Positions 42,901 through 54,767 of a DNA stretch of 64,000 nt are shown here, one piece after another; positions within the stretch are counted from its first letter, which is position 1, and each line of letters begins with the position of its first letter. The translations under genes were made by a program, and so were the position numbers. The notes beneath the pieces are model-generated. The model had not been told where the DNA came from. It saw nothing but the letters and a program-made list of their open reading frames with translations, and searched no databases. Source of the stretch: Blepharisma stoltei (Eukaryota; Ciliophora; Heterotrichea; Heterotrichida; Blepharismidae); the NCBI GenBank assembly GCA_914767885.1, contig CAJZBQ010000020.1:868001-932000 (forward strand). Direction: 5' to 3'.

Positions 42901-44997
42901 TTTTCTTATTTCACCTGCAAAGATCTGATAAACCTTTGCAATTTCAGTAAATGCTGAGTAGTAAACATCCCAATGGCTTTTTCCAATATTTTTTGCAGCT
43001 ACACTTATTTACAATGAATAGCCCAGTAAGAATAAGCTTTCTAGTTAATAAAATATGAAAATCTCATTTTGCCTCTTCATGGGAAAGTAAATTAGTATAG
43101 CTAGCAAATAAATCAGCATTTTTTAACTGTAATGAACCATCTCTTTTATATTATTGATAGGAGTCAAATTTAATCCTTTGGTTCGCCAAAAAAAATTAAC
43201 AAACAAATGTGAAGGCATGTAAAAAATAAGTTAGAAATGTATGATCAGCTACAAAATTCAAAGAAATATGGAACATACCAGATTTTCCAGAAAACATTTA
43301 AATTATTCAAAATAAGGACTTTGCATCCGTGCATTTATTACTATTGTGCCTATAAAAATAATCTCTATGTCTAAAGTGAAATAATATTTATCTAAAAATT
43401 GATGTATAAAGAAGCAAAATGAGAGTTTTTTATACGTTTAGAGTTGTCTGGTATATCCTAAAAATAATTCGCACTCGGCTATTCAAGGTAATTAAGTATA
43501 TATAACTTGGTAATTTAAATGTACCTAAAGTGTTTTCTAATGACTTCCCTAAATCTTCTTCTAACTCCCCTCTGTAAGTGAACAAAGCCATTGGAAAAAT
43601 CTCTATTTTTTGGCTAAAAACTCACCCTCCGTGAGCAAACAGAACTTTTTAACATAAAATATTTTATGAAAAAAATATTTTGATATATAAGTAATAATTA
43701 TTATAATGAAATCTCTAGCTAAATCTGATAAAATTTAAACGACCCTCAATTTAAAGCATAATTTACAAATTAAATTAATATTTGCTATATTATTTCGAAT
43801 TGAAAATTTGAAAAAAAAATTAATATAAAATTTACATATAAATTTTTTAAAAAAAAATAACCCTCCTTCGTGAGCGAACAAAATTATTTGTTCGGTTAGG
43901 AGGAGAGAGTAAGCAAATCGTGCTGAAAATAAATTCTTTAAATGCTTTTATCATAGTTGTCCTTTCATCAATAAGCATAGCTTGAGACTCAAATTTTTCT
44001 TTATTCATTTCATTGGTGAATATATTAATCTCTTTGCCTATTTTGATGTCAAACGTAAAGTCTTCGGATTCCTCAATGTTTTGGAACCTCGTCAAGGCGT
44101 ATTCTTTTCTTATGACTATCATTTTTTTGATAATCGCTACCATTGCATAGTAGCTGCTTAATAAGATGTGGAGAGAGTCAAATTCAAGGTCTAGCACAGA
44201 TGAATGGGTGGTGTAAAGAGTATTTTCTAATGCTTCGTGTTTTTCAAATACTAGCTCAGCTTGAGTTTCAATATCCGACTGTATAGTTTTTAAGTCTTTG
44301 TTGCTGGTTCTCAGTTTCTCTTTAAATTTCTGAGCCAATCCGAGCTGGTAACTATTTCCAGGCTCACTTTTAGCTTTTTCAAAAGCAGCCTGCATGGACT
44401 CAACCTCTTTGGTCTGCTTTTCCAACTTAGCTTTAAGCTTAAAATAATGGATTTTTGCTTGACTTAGCTCTTTCATACCCATTGAAGTGCTTTCTTTTAT
44501 TCAAGTTTTGCATGAGTTTATATCAGAAACTAGCTGGTTGAACTTTTGCATAATACTGAAATTTAATGCCAGGCCAGATTTACTATAATCTTCTCCAAGC
44601 TTCTCACTAAACTCACCAAAAAACTTTAATGAATTTGCTAACTCCCCTTCGTAAGCGAAAAAAATTGATATATAAGTCATAATGCTATAAATGAAATCTC
44701 TTGCTAATTCTGTTTAATTTTAAACTAAAAAAAAACTCAAGCCTCCTCCGTGAGTGAACGAAAGTATTTGCTCACTCGCAAAGGGGGGACTAAGTTCTTA
44801 TTCTCATTAGATGTATTTTTAAATAAAGCCGTTAAGAATGCTCTGCCTGTTTTGGAAAGAGCCTTCCCATATGTATCAAACAAAAGCGTTGTGTCATTAA
44901 AAAGTGTTCTGATAATTTTTCAGTGTTTTTTAAGGCTGGATAGTTTTGATAGTCATTGCTCAACATATTGTGCCTGCTCAGAAAAATGCTCTTTCAT
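39912..44997 (-). CDS. BAR-GRAM-VASt sterol-transfer protein, split by about seven IESs
   Basis: Blocks 44997-44793, 44640-43912, 43563-43501, 43007-42628, 42593-41899, 41589-41521, 40910-40597 and 40376-39912 give 972 codons after one 1-nt correction (A5 to A4 near 42575). The N-terminal half is a BAR-type helical domain (IGKSHWDVYYSAF). A GRAM domain follows (LLHGRMYLTTSHLCFHSYF), then a VASt domain (DIIGVPYCDYFKAYFKWRIYG) and a C-terminal membrane anchor (VMYALIGIIVLLCITVI). This is the arrangement of yeast Sip3/Lam proteins, which move sterol at ER-plasma membrane contacts. Each exon junction restores conserved residues. The 5' end could extend further. Confidence 0.85.
40377..40596. mobile_element. 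GC-rich fold-back IES, copy A
   Basis: 220-bp palindrome of palindromes: each end has TATAGCGCTTTCCCGAGGAT and a GGCGCC-centred hairpin; inner arms carry GCATCCACACGGGAACTGGG and CACGTGTGGATGCC, meeting at GACATGTGG/CCACATGTC. Nearly identical to copies at 40955 and 59085. Confidence 0.92.
40911..41520. mobile_element. Retroposon-like IES with nested GC-rich fold-back
   Basis: CATATGACATA is duplicated at 40900-40910 and 41521-41531. The insert has an A/T-rich left tail (AATTAAATCTAAAATAAAATT) and a GC-richer right part, so the element is probably in minus orientation. Fold-back copy B sits inside it. Removal leaving one duplicate gives EQFPMSYVKYDL in frame. Confidence 0.88.
40955..41185. 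mobile_element. GC-rich fold-back, copy B (nested)
   Basis: 231-bp copy differing from copy A by a handful of bases (one extra G in CCCGAGGGATGG, GTGTGGGTGCC for GTGTGGATGCC). Nested in the retroposon at 40911-41520. Confidence 0.92.
41590..41898. mobile_element. CCGTGAG-family MITE / IES in BAR-GRAM-VASt gene
   Basis: 309 bp between TA at 41588-41589 and 41897-41898; joins HRLQL to SKLMRD. Confidence 0.9.
42594..42627. mobile_element. Possible 34-bp IES
   Basis: Between TATA at 42624-42627 and 42591-42594 on the coding strand, ends TAAGTAAATT and GTAAGTTTAAT. Removing it gives FNWMVYKYLRK, and the frame then closes if one A in the following AAAAA run is an artefact. Weakly supported. Confidence 0.4.
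43008..43500. mobile_element. 493-bp IES without recognised repeat
   Basis: Lies between TA at 43006-43007 and 43499-43500. Excision gives LPSYISVAAKNIGKSHW in frame. Not similar to the other families; no clear inverted termini. Confidence 0.75.
43564..43911. mobile_element. CCGTGAG-family MITE / IES
   Basis: 348-bp degenerate copy between TA at 43562-43563 and 43910-43911; joins FSTICL to EEDLGKS. Right end GGTTAGGAGGAGAGAG is eroded. Confidence 0.85.
44641..44792. mobile_element. Short deletion copy of CCGTGAG-family MITE / IES
   Basis: 152 bp; retains CTCCCCTTCGTAAGCGAA, a fragment of the body and a CTCCGTGAGTGAACGAAAG hairpin end. Joins NENKNL to ANSLKFF. Confidence 0.85.
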
Positions 44998-45225
44998 TAG
45001 ATTTTTATATTTTACTATTGATGGTGCTGGAAATTAAGTCAATTTTTGAAAATTTATGTATATTTTCATTGGATTGAAATTATAATGGAGCATTTAGTTA
45101 CTCATGTCAATGGATTTGGCATTAAAAATAAACAAATCATTAGATTTTAGTGAAAATTATCATTGCATAGTTAATATTAATAATTGAAATTTCTATTTAA
45201 TTTAGAAGAGAATAATAAGTAAGTG

Positions 45226-46853
45226 ATGGAGACTCCTTTATTTTTGCGCAAGAAAAAGCTGTTCTTTGTCTTCACAAGTGCTGCAAAGCCTGTATGGACT
45301 CGATATGGCTCAGAAACTGATTTATCCACATTTATAGGCTCGCTAGCAGCAATTTTATATAAGTTTCAAAATTATTACACAGGAATTCAAGACTCGCTGC
45401 GATATCTTCGCACGGCTGATATGTATGTTGTATTTTTATGCACCGAGGCTTTATTTTATGTTTGCATATCTAAAGGCAAAGACTCCCTTGAATCTTTGTA
45501 TAATCAGTTAAGAATGCTCCACACAAAAGTTATATACTGTTTTACTCTGAGCTTTACTTAATTTCTAAATCTCTCTCTCTGAGTGAGAAAAAAATGAAAA
45601 ATTACTCTTTTTTTGAAAAGGCCCCATGTGAGCTAAATTTTTTTAAAAATATTTTGCCCTCAATATTTCTATTTGATATAACTAATAATATTATAAGCCA
45701 AGGGTGATCTTCTAGATTTTAGAGACTTTACATTTTAAACATAAATTAATAAGATTTACTTTCAAAATTTGCAAATTAGAGTTTATGAGGTCTGGAAATT
45801 TATTTTAATATATAATTTAAAAACTAAAGAAGGAGAGGGAGTAAGAAAAGTACTCTATTTTTTATAATCAGAATGATTACTTATAAATATCCAAATATTT
45901 TAGAAATTCGATAAAGAATATCAACATTAACAGACAACATAACAACAATGCTAATATCAAGACCAAGCTACGATGCTAGAAACCTAATGGGTGGCACTCA
46001 CTCTGCATTAGACTACTTAATAAGAACAACTGCGGTAAGTCCCAGTATGCTTGATGCTTTCATGCCAGTTCCAATGCTAGCTCAGCATCGTTCTCAAATC
46101 CAGCTTTCTTTTAAGAGCCACCTAGATGACGATCTTTTATACGGTTTCATTATGACCTCGACTTCAATCATTTACCGCTACTGCCGAAAAGGGGAAAATA
46201 TTCACCATATCGACACCTCTCTACTCTTCAACATGCTGGCTTCCCATAGTTCATTAAGATCTACCATGTCATGAACCCCAATTTGCTTGCCAAATTTCTC
46301 CGATAAAGGCTTTGTGTACGCTTATATAACGTTTTTGCAAGACTCACAAGTCGGCTTAGCATTGCTTTCTGATAACTCAGCAGCGTTCAAAAACTTAAAA
46401 GCATGTGGAGATGCTATAGAAACAGAGATTAGAGGACTATTGCCTATTATAGAAGAATCAGTTAAATCTATTCCTTATTCTGTAAGTATCTGTGGGATCA
46501 AAGAATTCAAGCATTTTATATACATGACAAAGGCTGTTGACCAATACACCATGTCAGGATTTACCCCATCTACAAGAGATTTTTTACCAGAAATGCCAAT
46601 TGATATTTATAAAAGAACGCTCAGACGATATTTTGCCGCTTATAAATTGTCAAATATTCCTGAGTTTTTTAAAGGTAATTATACAAAAATCGACACATAT
46701 AAAAATGAGCAAATTGTAGCGCTCAGGACAAATGAATATGTATTATTTGCGTCATTGTCTTCAATGCTCCCTGCAGCAGCTGTAGTACAGTTAACGACAC
46801 AGCTTTTGAGATGGCTGAAATCTCAAGAGCAAGATTTTTTCATCATGAGATAA
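45226..46853 (+). CDS. MON1: MON1 vacuolar fusion protein
   Basis: Exons 45226-45534 and 45921-46853 give 413 residues. The N-terminal longin domain reads KKKLFFVFTSAAKPVWTRYGSE, then SLRYLRTADMYVVFLC; further on are NLMGGTHSALDYLI and the second and third longin regions. MON1 with CCZ1 is the exchange factor that recruits Rab7 in endosome maturation. The IES between the exons is larger than the MITE fragment it contains. TGA is Trp in MSWTPICLP. A Rab gene lies 1.5 kb downstream. Confidence 0.92.
45535..45920. mobile_element. 386-bp IES containing a decayed MITE
   Basis: In-frame joining (TKVI-STLTDNI) requires TA at 45533-45534 and 45919-45920, about 20 and 75 bp outside the recognisable TCTCTGAGTGAG...GGAGAGGGAG MITE remnant. 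So the MITE lies within a larger excised unit. Confidence 0.75.
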
Positions 46854-46913
46854 AGAAAAACAAATACTTGTCGTATTATTAACATTAAATAAACTATTTA
46901 GAGTATATAGTAA

Positions 46914-48094
46914 ATGGAAACAATATACCCATTACAAGTCACGTATTGTCCTATATGTACACTACCAGTGGAGTACTGTGAATATGGACCTGATTTCAAC
47001 GCTTGCAAGAAGTGGATTGCCAATAACTGCCCTGAGGCTTATCCTGAGCTAGCTGAAGAATTTGAAAAAATTAAGCTTGGTGAGGAGCCTGCACCAATTG
47101 AAGAAGCGAAAGCTCCAGTACAAGCCCCAACTAAAAAGGTGAAGTTTGAAGGGATTTAACTTAACATAACTCAATTATGACTATAGAAAAGCCTTCAATA
47201 GGCTTGCAGGTCTCATTCACCTTCTTATTTTGCTCCACCGCTTGTTTTTTAATCCTAGCACGACCTCTCATGGTCTCGCTACTCACGGCTTGCACTCACC
47301 ACCCATGAGTCATGTCGCACTCAGCCTCAGGAAAATTTAAGAAACCAAATTTTCTGGTCACCTTTTGGCCAAAATGGAAGCACGTACCCATGACGAAAAC
47401 GCCTGGTATCGTCTCGGAAGTAATCCCAATTGGCCAGAAGTAACCTCACTTGTGCTACTAGCCTACCTTTTCCAACTCCGCGTCCAATCTTACACGAGGT
47501 AAATCCTTGCGCTTCGCCAAGCCAAGCAAAAACTAGCAGGATATAATTACTGAACCCTATCTTCTTCTGCAAGGTCCCTAACAGATACTAAGAAGGGGGT
47601 AGGCTCGCCATAACATTTTAATATATGCAAAGTTTAAAGGGCCAAAACAAGTGAAAATTGCATTACTTAAAAGAGGAGCAACAAAAAACATTACTGCTAT
47701 TTCGGGACTGAAAGATTTTGGAATTGATCTCAAGGCTGAGGCTAAAAATATTACTCCCTTATTTGTTTGTAATAACTGGTTTTTTATCTTTTATAATTTT
47801 CTGAAACAACCTATTTTTGATTAAAAGTTAAAGATAGCAAATAAAACAATTTAAAAAGCTGCTATTTTAAAGAGCCTAAAATTTTAGATTTTAGAAAACA
47901 GATTTTTTTATTAAAGGAGGAGAGTCAGAAAAAAATTTGCCTGTGGGTGTAGCGTAGTTGATGATAGCATTGAATTGCAAGGAAACTCAGTCAACCAAGT
48001 TTATGATCACTTAAGTGAGATTTATCCGGACATGAAGCTTGTGATTGAAGAAGAAGGTGGGAAAAAGAAAGTCAATAAAGGAAGTAAAAAGTAA
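46914..48094 (+). CDS. DENR: DENR/density-regulated translation factor
   Basis: Exons 46914-47158, 47626-47753 and 47928-48094 give 179 residues. The N-terminus has the CPICTLPVEYCEY zinc-binding cluster and FNACKKWI; the C-terminal part is the SUI1 fold with ITAISGLKDFGIDLKAEAK, KFACGCSVVDDSIELQGN. DENR with MCT1 recycles 40S subunits and supports re-initiation. A GC-rich retroposon and a small MITE interrupt it. If the retroposon leaves by its 12-bp duplicate rather than by TA the protein is 7 residues shorter. Confidence 0.9.
47159..47625. mobile_element. GC-rich retroposon-like IES in DENR
   Basis: AAGTTTGAAGGG upstream and AAGTTTAAAGGG downstream look like a 12-bp target duplication with one change. 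Body GC-rich, no coding frame. TA-bounded removal (47157-47158 and 47624-47625) keeps both duplicates in frame; duplicate-based removal is also in frame. Confidence 0.8.
47754..47927. mobile_element. Short MITE remnant with TTA/TCA boundaries
   Basis: 174 bp with CTCCC at left and GGAGGAGAG at right; left flank TTA (47751-47753), right flank TCA (47925-47927). Excision gives AEAKNIRKKFACG. Confidence 0.75.
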
Positions 48095-48188
48095 TACACA
48101 ATACAAAGATTAAATAATGGCAATTCTCCATCATTAGTTAGCAGATATTTGTGGTAATTTTTGCATAAAACTTATAAGAACTTAATTC

Positions 48189-49784
<1,596 letters not shown>

Positions 49785-51339
49785 TTATTTGTGTTTATTT
49801 ATCGCTTTAACTCTCAATTCTTCATACTCTGCCTCTAATTCATCCAGCAAAGCTGTCGATATTTTTGTCTCATTTACGTCTCTAATAAAACTGTCATCAA
49901 AAATTTGTATCGGACATGTGGGCTGGCTTATTGTTGTTATTACAAGCATTATTTCTTCAAACCTTATCTCTTTAAAAGCAACTGAAACTCTTTTAAGGAT
50001 CGTAATCGCGCATTTAAAAATAGCTTTCCAGCCTTCTAATACAAACAAGTCTCATATAGCTAACAAAATATCAGTTTTACTTTGTAAAATGCTGGCAAAT
50101 AGAGTGAGAAATCATGATGAGCTAAAATGAGCTGAGTTTATACCTATTTCGTTCAAAATTTCATGAACTTCAGGGAGCATAAGCCCAATTAGCCTATCTA
50201 ACTGATAGAAAAACTGCCTCAATTTGGGTAGATTATGCTTAAAGAGGGCTTTCATTTGATATTTTTCAATCAGTCCAATTAAGCATTTAAATACAATTTC
50301 TTCATCTGAAGCACTTTTTACAAGATGGTGATAGGTGATTAGGCCCAGGGTGATGATGAGTTGGTTTCAGCCGCAGATAAGTGGATCATGCTTTTAGGAA
50401 GCCCGGGGTGGGTTTTGTCTAGTCGGGACTCCACAATCGGCTTTTTTCTTCTGCTCAAATCGACATACCGAAACACAAAATCGTGTCGTACTTCTGGAAA
50501 GTAATTTTTTGCCTGGATAAAGCAGGGTAGTCCAGAATGGAGCAGTGGGTGCTTCTGCCATGTCCTAAGCACCACCAGAGTTAAGAAAGTCTTATATCGC
50601 ACGTCGACAGAAAAAGGGCGTGATGCTACGCCTGTGCTTAGGACCACCTTGGCCTGAGGCCTTTGGATGGTGAGGGGCTGGATTAATCCCCAGAGACCTA
50701 CTAGAATCTAACTTAATCTAATCATCTTGCAGCTGCAAATAAAGGGTTCCTGCTATAAAATTCATCCCTTGGCAGTAGCCTACTTCAGGATTAAACGCAG
50801 CATAAGCTCTAACTCCCCTCTCCGTGAACAAACAAATAATTTTTTTTCACTCATAGAGGGAGATAAAATATTTTTTTTAAAATAAATTTATATATAATTT
50901 TTTTTCAAAATTTAAAAATTTCCAATTTGTAAATATTGAGAAGTAAAAATTAATTTAATTTGTAAAATTTATGTTTTAAAATACAAGCTGTTTAAAATAA
51001 ATAGAATTAGCTCGAGATTTCATTATAATAATTATCACTTATATATCAATTTTATATTAAAACAATTTTTTTTGGCTCACGGAGAGTGGGTTTTTTGGGC
51101 AAAAATATTGATTTTTCCAAGGTTTTGTTCGCTCACTGAGGGGGAATAAGCAATCTTCTTAAGATATCCTGTGTAACTATTGAGTTATTTTGGAAAGATC
51201 TGAGAACATCCATCTCAATAACGTCATTCATGCCACTTCTGCCATCCATTTGATTACCTCTTGATAGAAATACATCATAAATAATAGAGCTGGAGCCTGT
51301 TTTTAAAGAATCTATTCAGATTTTATTGCGAAGCTCCAT
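49785..51339 (-). CDS. TBC-domain Rab GTPase-activating protein
   Basis: Exons 51339-51149, 50811-50721 and 50333-49785 give 276 residues covering a TBC domain: RNKIWIDSLK, VIEMDVLRSF, RRLLRAYAAFNPEVGYCQGMNFIAG (the glutamine finger), then FFYQLDRLIGLMLPEVHEILNEIGI and WFLTLFASIL and AIWDLFVLEGWKAIFK. The IxxDxxR arginine finger falls in MDVLRSF, where the conserved Arg is shifted or replaced, which deserves checking. A MITE and a retroposon interrupt it. A stop at about 51405 separates it from the frame upstream; the two may be one gene. Confidence 0.8.
50334..50720. mobile_element. GC-rich retroposon-like IES in TBC gene
   Basis: 387 bp, GC-rich, with a right-hand tail CTTAATCTAATC whose complement GATTAGATTAA also begins the element at 32119. 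TA-bounded removal keeps the TBC frame (LQDDYHHLVK). No long duplication seen. Confidence 0.7.
50812..51148. mobile_element. CCGTGAG-family MITE / IES in TBC gene
   Basis: 337-bp degenerate copy; TA at 50810-50811 and 51147-51148. Joins ILRRLL to RAYAAFN. Confidence 0.88.
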
Positions 51340-51452
51340 TTTTTTAGAGTATAGCTTAAGCAACTGTATGGATCGCTAAATCCTAAAGATTCACCGTCCA
51401 AGTGTTTGATCAGCAAACGAACTTGGCAAATCTACAGTATCTTATAGATATA

Positions 51453-52373
51453 TTAAAATTGAGAAATGGGTAGCCAATTGTAGCTAACTAAACAAATTCC
51501 CCCACTTGAACGGTAAATCTTAAGACTTGAGCAATCCATATAGATTCTCAAATTATAGCACAAGCTGCTTCGAATCAGGAGACGCTTTTCAATACGGTTT
51601 CTGAATGCCATTTTCCAAGATTTGCAGACTTGGAGGGCTGAGGTTGTCTCTTCAGGCATCAGTCAATCCAAAGAAAGAGCTATTGGCAGCAGATTTCCCC
51701 ATTTATTTAAGCGCTTTAATGAATCTTTTTTCATTTTAGCCAGAATTTTATACGATTTTTGGTTAGCCTGTATTTCTGAAAGGAGTAAGCATGTCCTTTC
51801 ATAATCCATATTGTATTTTTTAGATAAGTTGAGTATTATACAATTTGCCATTTCTAGTGAAACTCCTAACCTTAACATATGATTGCTATATTGGCTGATT
51901 ATAGTAAAAGCTGCTGATTTTTCAGCCCTTTCAAGCTCTGGGTCCTTTTGGAAAGGAATTTTATTCGCAATCTGTTTTAAAGTCCCCAATATTCCAGAAT
52001 CCTTTATTTTTGATCGGTTTTTTTCTATTGCTTCTTTATTAGATTCCAGCCTATCAGAAATTGCATAATCCATTGCTTGAATTCATCTGACTCGATCTAA
52101 AAATATTTGGTGATGAATATAAGAACAAAGGTAAACTCTTTTCTGATTATTGTCGATTGTGTAAAAACTGCGGGAAAATATCAAAATCCTGATAAATTCC
52201 ACGGCTTCTTGAGAATTGTCATGGATGATTCCTGTCAAGGCTTCTTTTATAAATTGTGAAAGTTTTTCGATTTTTTCATTTGATAGCTCTCCTTTGTGCC
52301 GTTTTGTATCTAAAATATCAAAAAAATTGGTTCTCCCTTCAATAGTGCTTAATATTCTTGAAAATCTTATCCC
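51453..52373 (-). CDS. F-box-like protein, start not resolved
   Basis: An open frame from 52373 to the TAA at 51453 reads through TGA as Trp (RVRWIQAMDY, SLDWLMPEE). The first ATG in frame is at 52073 but coding-like sequence continues upstream to a TAA at 52374, with no ATG, so an intron, IES or 1-nt error is likely near the 5' end. The C-terminal part LPIALSLDWLMPEETTSALQVCKSWKMAFRNRI looks like an F-box. It may belong to the TBC gene that follows 110 bp downstream on the same strand. Confidence 0.55.
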
Positions 52374-52431
52374 TTATATAAATTAGTAAATAACAATGAA
52401 AATAAGATAAAAATATAATTATTCAATATAT

Positions 52432-53894
52432 TTAGTATAAGAAATGTGACGATTCAAATAAGCTAGCCTCAGGATCTATTTCTTCCTCAGACTCTGGAAT
52501 CAAAAAGTTTACGACCTTCAAAATATGTTCAAAATCAGGGTTTTCAGTATCCGGAACTTCACTATTCACCTTTAAAAACACCTCATTCCTCCTTTTACTT
52601 CAATCCTCGTAGCTTACAAACTCTTCTCTATTCGGTCCAGAGTCCTTTGATTTATTGGAATCCACAAACACCATAATGTCAATATTACTATTAATATTCC
52701 CCACAATGCTATTCACTTCTTCTATAATATCTATGCAATAATTCTGATGTTTCTGATAGTGTTTCACATATCTTTCTAACGAAGACTTATAGCAATTGCC
52801 CGAGGATGGCGCTATCTTGCGCCATCCTCGGGCAATTCAAAAATGGCCCCACACCGGGAATCGAACCCACGTGTGGGGCTATTTTTGGTGTGTGGCCAAC
52901 ATCGACTTACACGCACCAAAAATGGCCCCACACGTGGGTTCGATTCCCGGTGTTGGGCCATTTTTTGAATTGCCCGAGGATGGCGCAAGATAGCGCCATC
53001 CTCGCGCAATTCCTATAATAAAATGTATCTTGCTTTCGTCACTTTGCTGCAAAGATTCCATAATCTGAGGCATAGATTTATCGTATTTGTTTCAGACTTC
53101 ATTAGTAGCAGAGACTGCTTGCATGTAATATTTGCATTCTTGTGAGACGTGGTCCCTATGATAAATCAGATCACGTTGGGCATTTTCTTTGAGCTCTTGA
53201 TCAGCATCATCTGAGCTCAAAGTTCTTATAGGGTTTTTTTCCTATATAGCCCTATAAGGTCTGTGGATTCTGTCCGGAATCCTTTGGTTGCTGGAACCAA
53301 CAAGTGAGTTGGTCCGACCAATTGTTCCACCAAACCAAAGGATTCCGGACAGATATAGGGGAAAATCTTATACTCTTTTATTGGCTTTTTCTGCTAATGA
53401 AGAAGTGCTGTAATACTGGTATCGGATTTTCTCCATTTGTTCCCTTGCTTTTTGAAGCTCTTTTGTAATAGCAAGACCTTTCCTTATATCATTTACATTA
53501 GCTTGTTGAAATTGGTCTGCAAATTGTTCGAGAGGCTCAATTATGTCAAGCTGCATATTTCTTGCAAAAGTGTTGGTGGAGTTAATGATTTTTTTGATGT
53601 GAGAGCTTAGGGAGCAGATTGACATAGAAAGAGTGTCCATGGTTCCTTCTTTGGGTAAGCTTTCTTGGAAGGACGCTTCGAGATTTATCAAGCTATCACT
53701 GAAAATATGGTAATTTGGGGGGACTGGTAAAAAGTGCTTTATTGAAAAAATTCTGAATATATAATGTTGTTGAGTATATCAAGAATATTAGAATACTGCT
53801 TGAAAAAGCTGCAAATTGACGTCAGAGTCTTTGAACTCTTTTCCATATGTCCTTGAACGATGTCGAACTTGTCGCATATTTCAGTGTAACTCAT
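52432..53894 (-). CDS. F-BAR-like membrane-bending protein
   Basis: Blocks 53894-53373, 53228-53018 and 52789-52432 give 363 codons with one T added in a six-T run near 53745. N-terminal helices (SYTEICDKFDIVQGHMEKSSKTL) and the long KELQKAREQMEKIRYQYYSTSS coil, then DLIYHRDHVSQECKYYMQAVSATNEVW fit an F-BAR dimer. The tail is acidic. Two fold-back IESs are removed in frame (KRV-RTLSSDD and HFI-KSSLER). F-BAR proteins shape membranes at endocytic sites; family assignment is by helix pattern and moderate. Confidence 0.65.
52790..53017. mobile_element. GATGGCGC-signature fold-back IES with tRNA T-arm-like core
   Basis: 228 bp. Ends carry TATAGCAATTGCCCGAGGAT and a GGCGC hairpin as in the copies at 40377 and 59085, but the inner arms are different: CACGTGGGTTCGATTCCCGG and its complement. 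Flanked by TA at 52788-52789 and 53016-53017. Confidence 0.88.
53229..53372. mobile_element. Fold-back IES, 144 bp
   Basis: Ends TATAAGATTTTCCCCTATAT and TATAGGGTTTTTTTCC, arms with CTGTCCGGAATCCTTTGGTT and a GGTCCGACC centre. TA at 53227-53228 and 53371-53372. Confidence 0.85.
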
Positions 53895-53942
53895 AATTTA
53901 ATGAACTGATAAGAAAATGAATTAGCCTAACAAATAATATAT

Positions 53943-54692
53943 TTAAAATGGATTGAGCTTGCAAAGGGGGCATCTTGGATCTCTGCTGTGCTCTAAAAAT
54001 CATTCTGTTATACAAGTCTTGTGAAATATATGCTCACAATTTAATTGTCTTATTAGTACATCTGCAGTAAAATCTTCTAAGCATATAGAGCAGGTTGTCT
54101 GACTATATTTTTCGTCTTCCTCATAATATTTCTCTGGATATTTTGAATTTATGATAGCTTCAGTAAGACTAGGGACTGTGTCTTCACTATTAGCCGCAAT
54201 ATAAATTTCAGGTAAGACCCGTCGTCTGCTTTTACAATATATAAAAATAAATACCGACATGCAAAGAAAACTCAATACTATCAATGTAACCCCAAAAGCC
54301 ATGAGAACTCCAATTTCTCAGGTACTGCCACTGGAAGGGCAATCACCTTGGTCGTAGTTGCATGCTTTTACGTTGCATAAGTCTTGGCAGACTCCATCTC
54401 CCATCATAGCAAGCTTACAGCCAGGAGAGCATTGAGGGCAATCTATTCCATCATAGTCACAAGATTTAGTAAAGCATTGTGTTTGGCAGTTAGTATTGTT
54501 TACATCGGATCATGTGCATCCTGGAGAGCACTCACCTAAGCACTTTCCTCCTTCACAGCTGCTTAAATCTCTTCTTTTCATAATGTTTTTGATTCCTTTA
54601 TTTTCATAGTAGTAATTGAACTGCAAATTTCGATAATCACCAACAACCTCGATAGAAATAATATTCACAATCAAATTTTTCAAGTGAAAGGC
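53943..54692 (-). CDS. Notch-type (LNR) repeat, transmembrane, RING-H2 protein, start unresolved
   Basis: The frame reads at least 250 codons. The extracellular part has cysteine repeats of the LNR kind (CSPGCTWSDVNNTNC, CFTKSCDYDGIDC, then CNVKACNYDQGDC). One membrane helix follows (FGVTLIVLSFLCMSVFIFIYC), then a RING-H2: CSICLEDF, CEHIFHKTCITEWF, CPLC. That makes a PA-TM-RING-like membrane ubiquitin ligase with a different luminal domain. Stop TAA at 53943. Upstream of 54692 is a stop and no signal peptide is visible, so the first exon is missing or behind an unseen intron. Confidence 0.75.
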
Positions 54693-54767
54693 TTAATATC
54701 CAAATAAATCTAGCTAAAATATATATTTAATAAAGATAATCACCCCCCTCATAAATAATTTAAAAAA

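Noticed and set aside
52806-53073. Possible tRNA genes from GGGTTCGATTCCCGG
   Set aside because: No anticodon arm, D-arm or acceptor stem surrounds the T-arm-like sequence; it is part of an inverted repeat.
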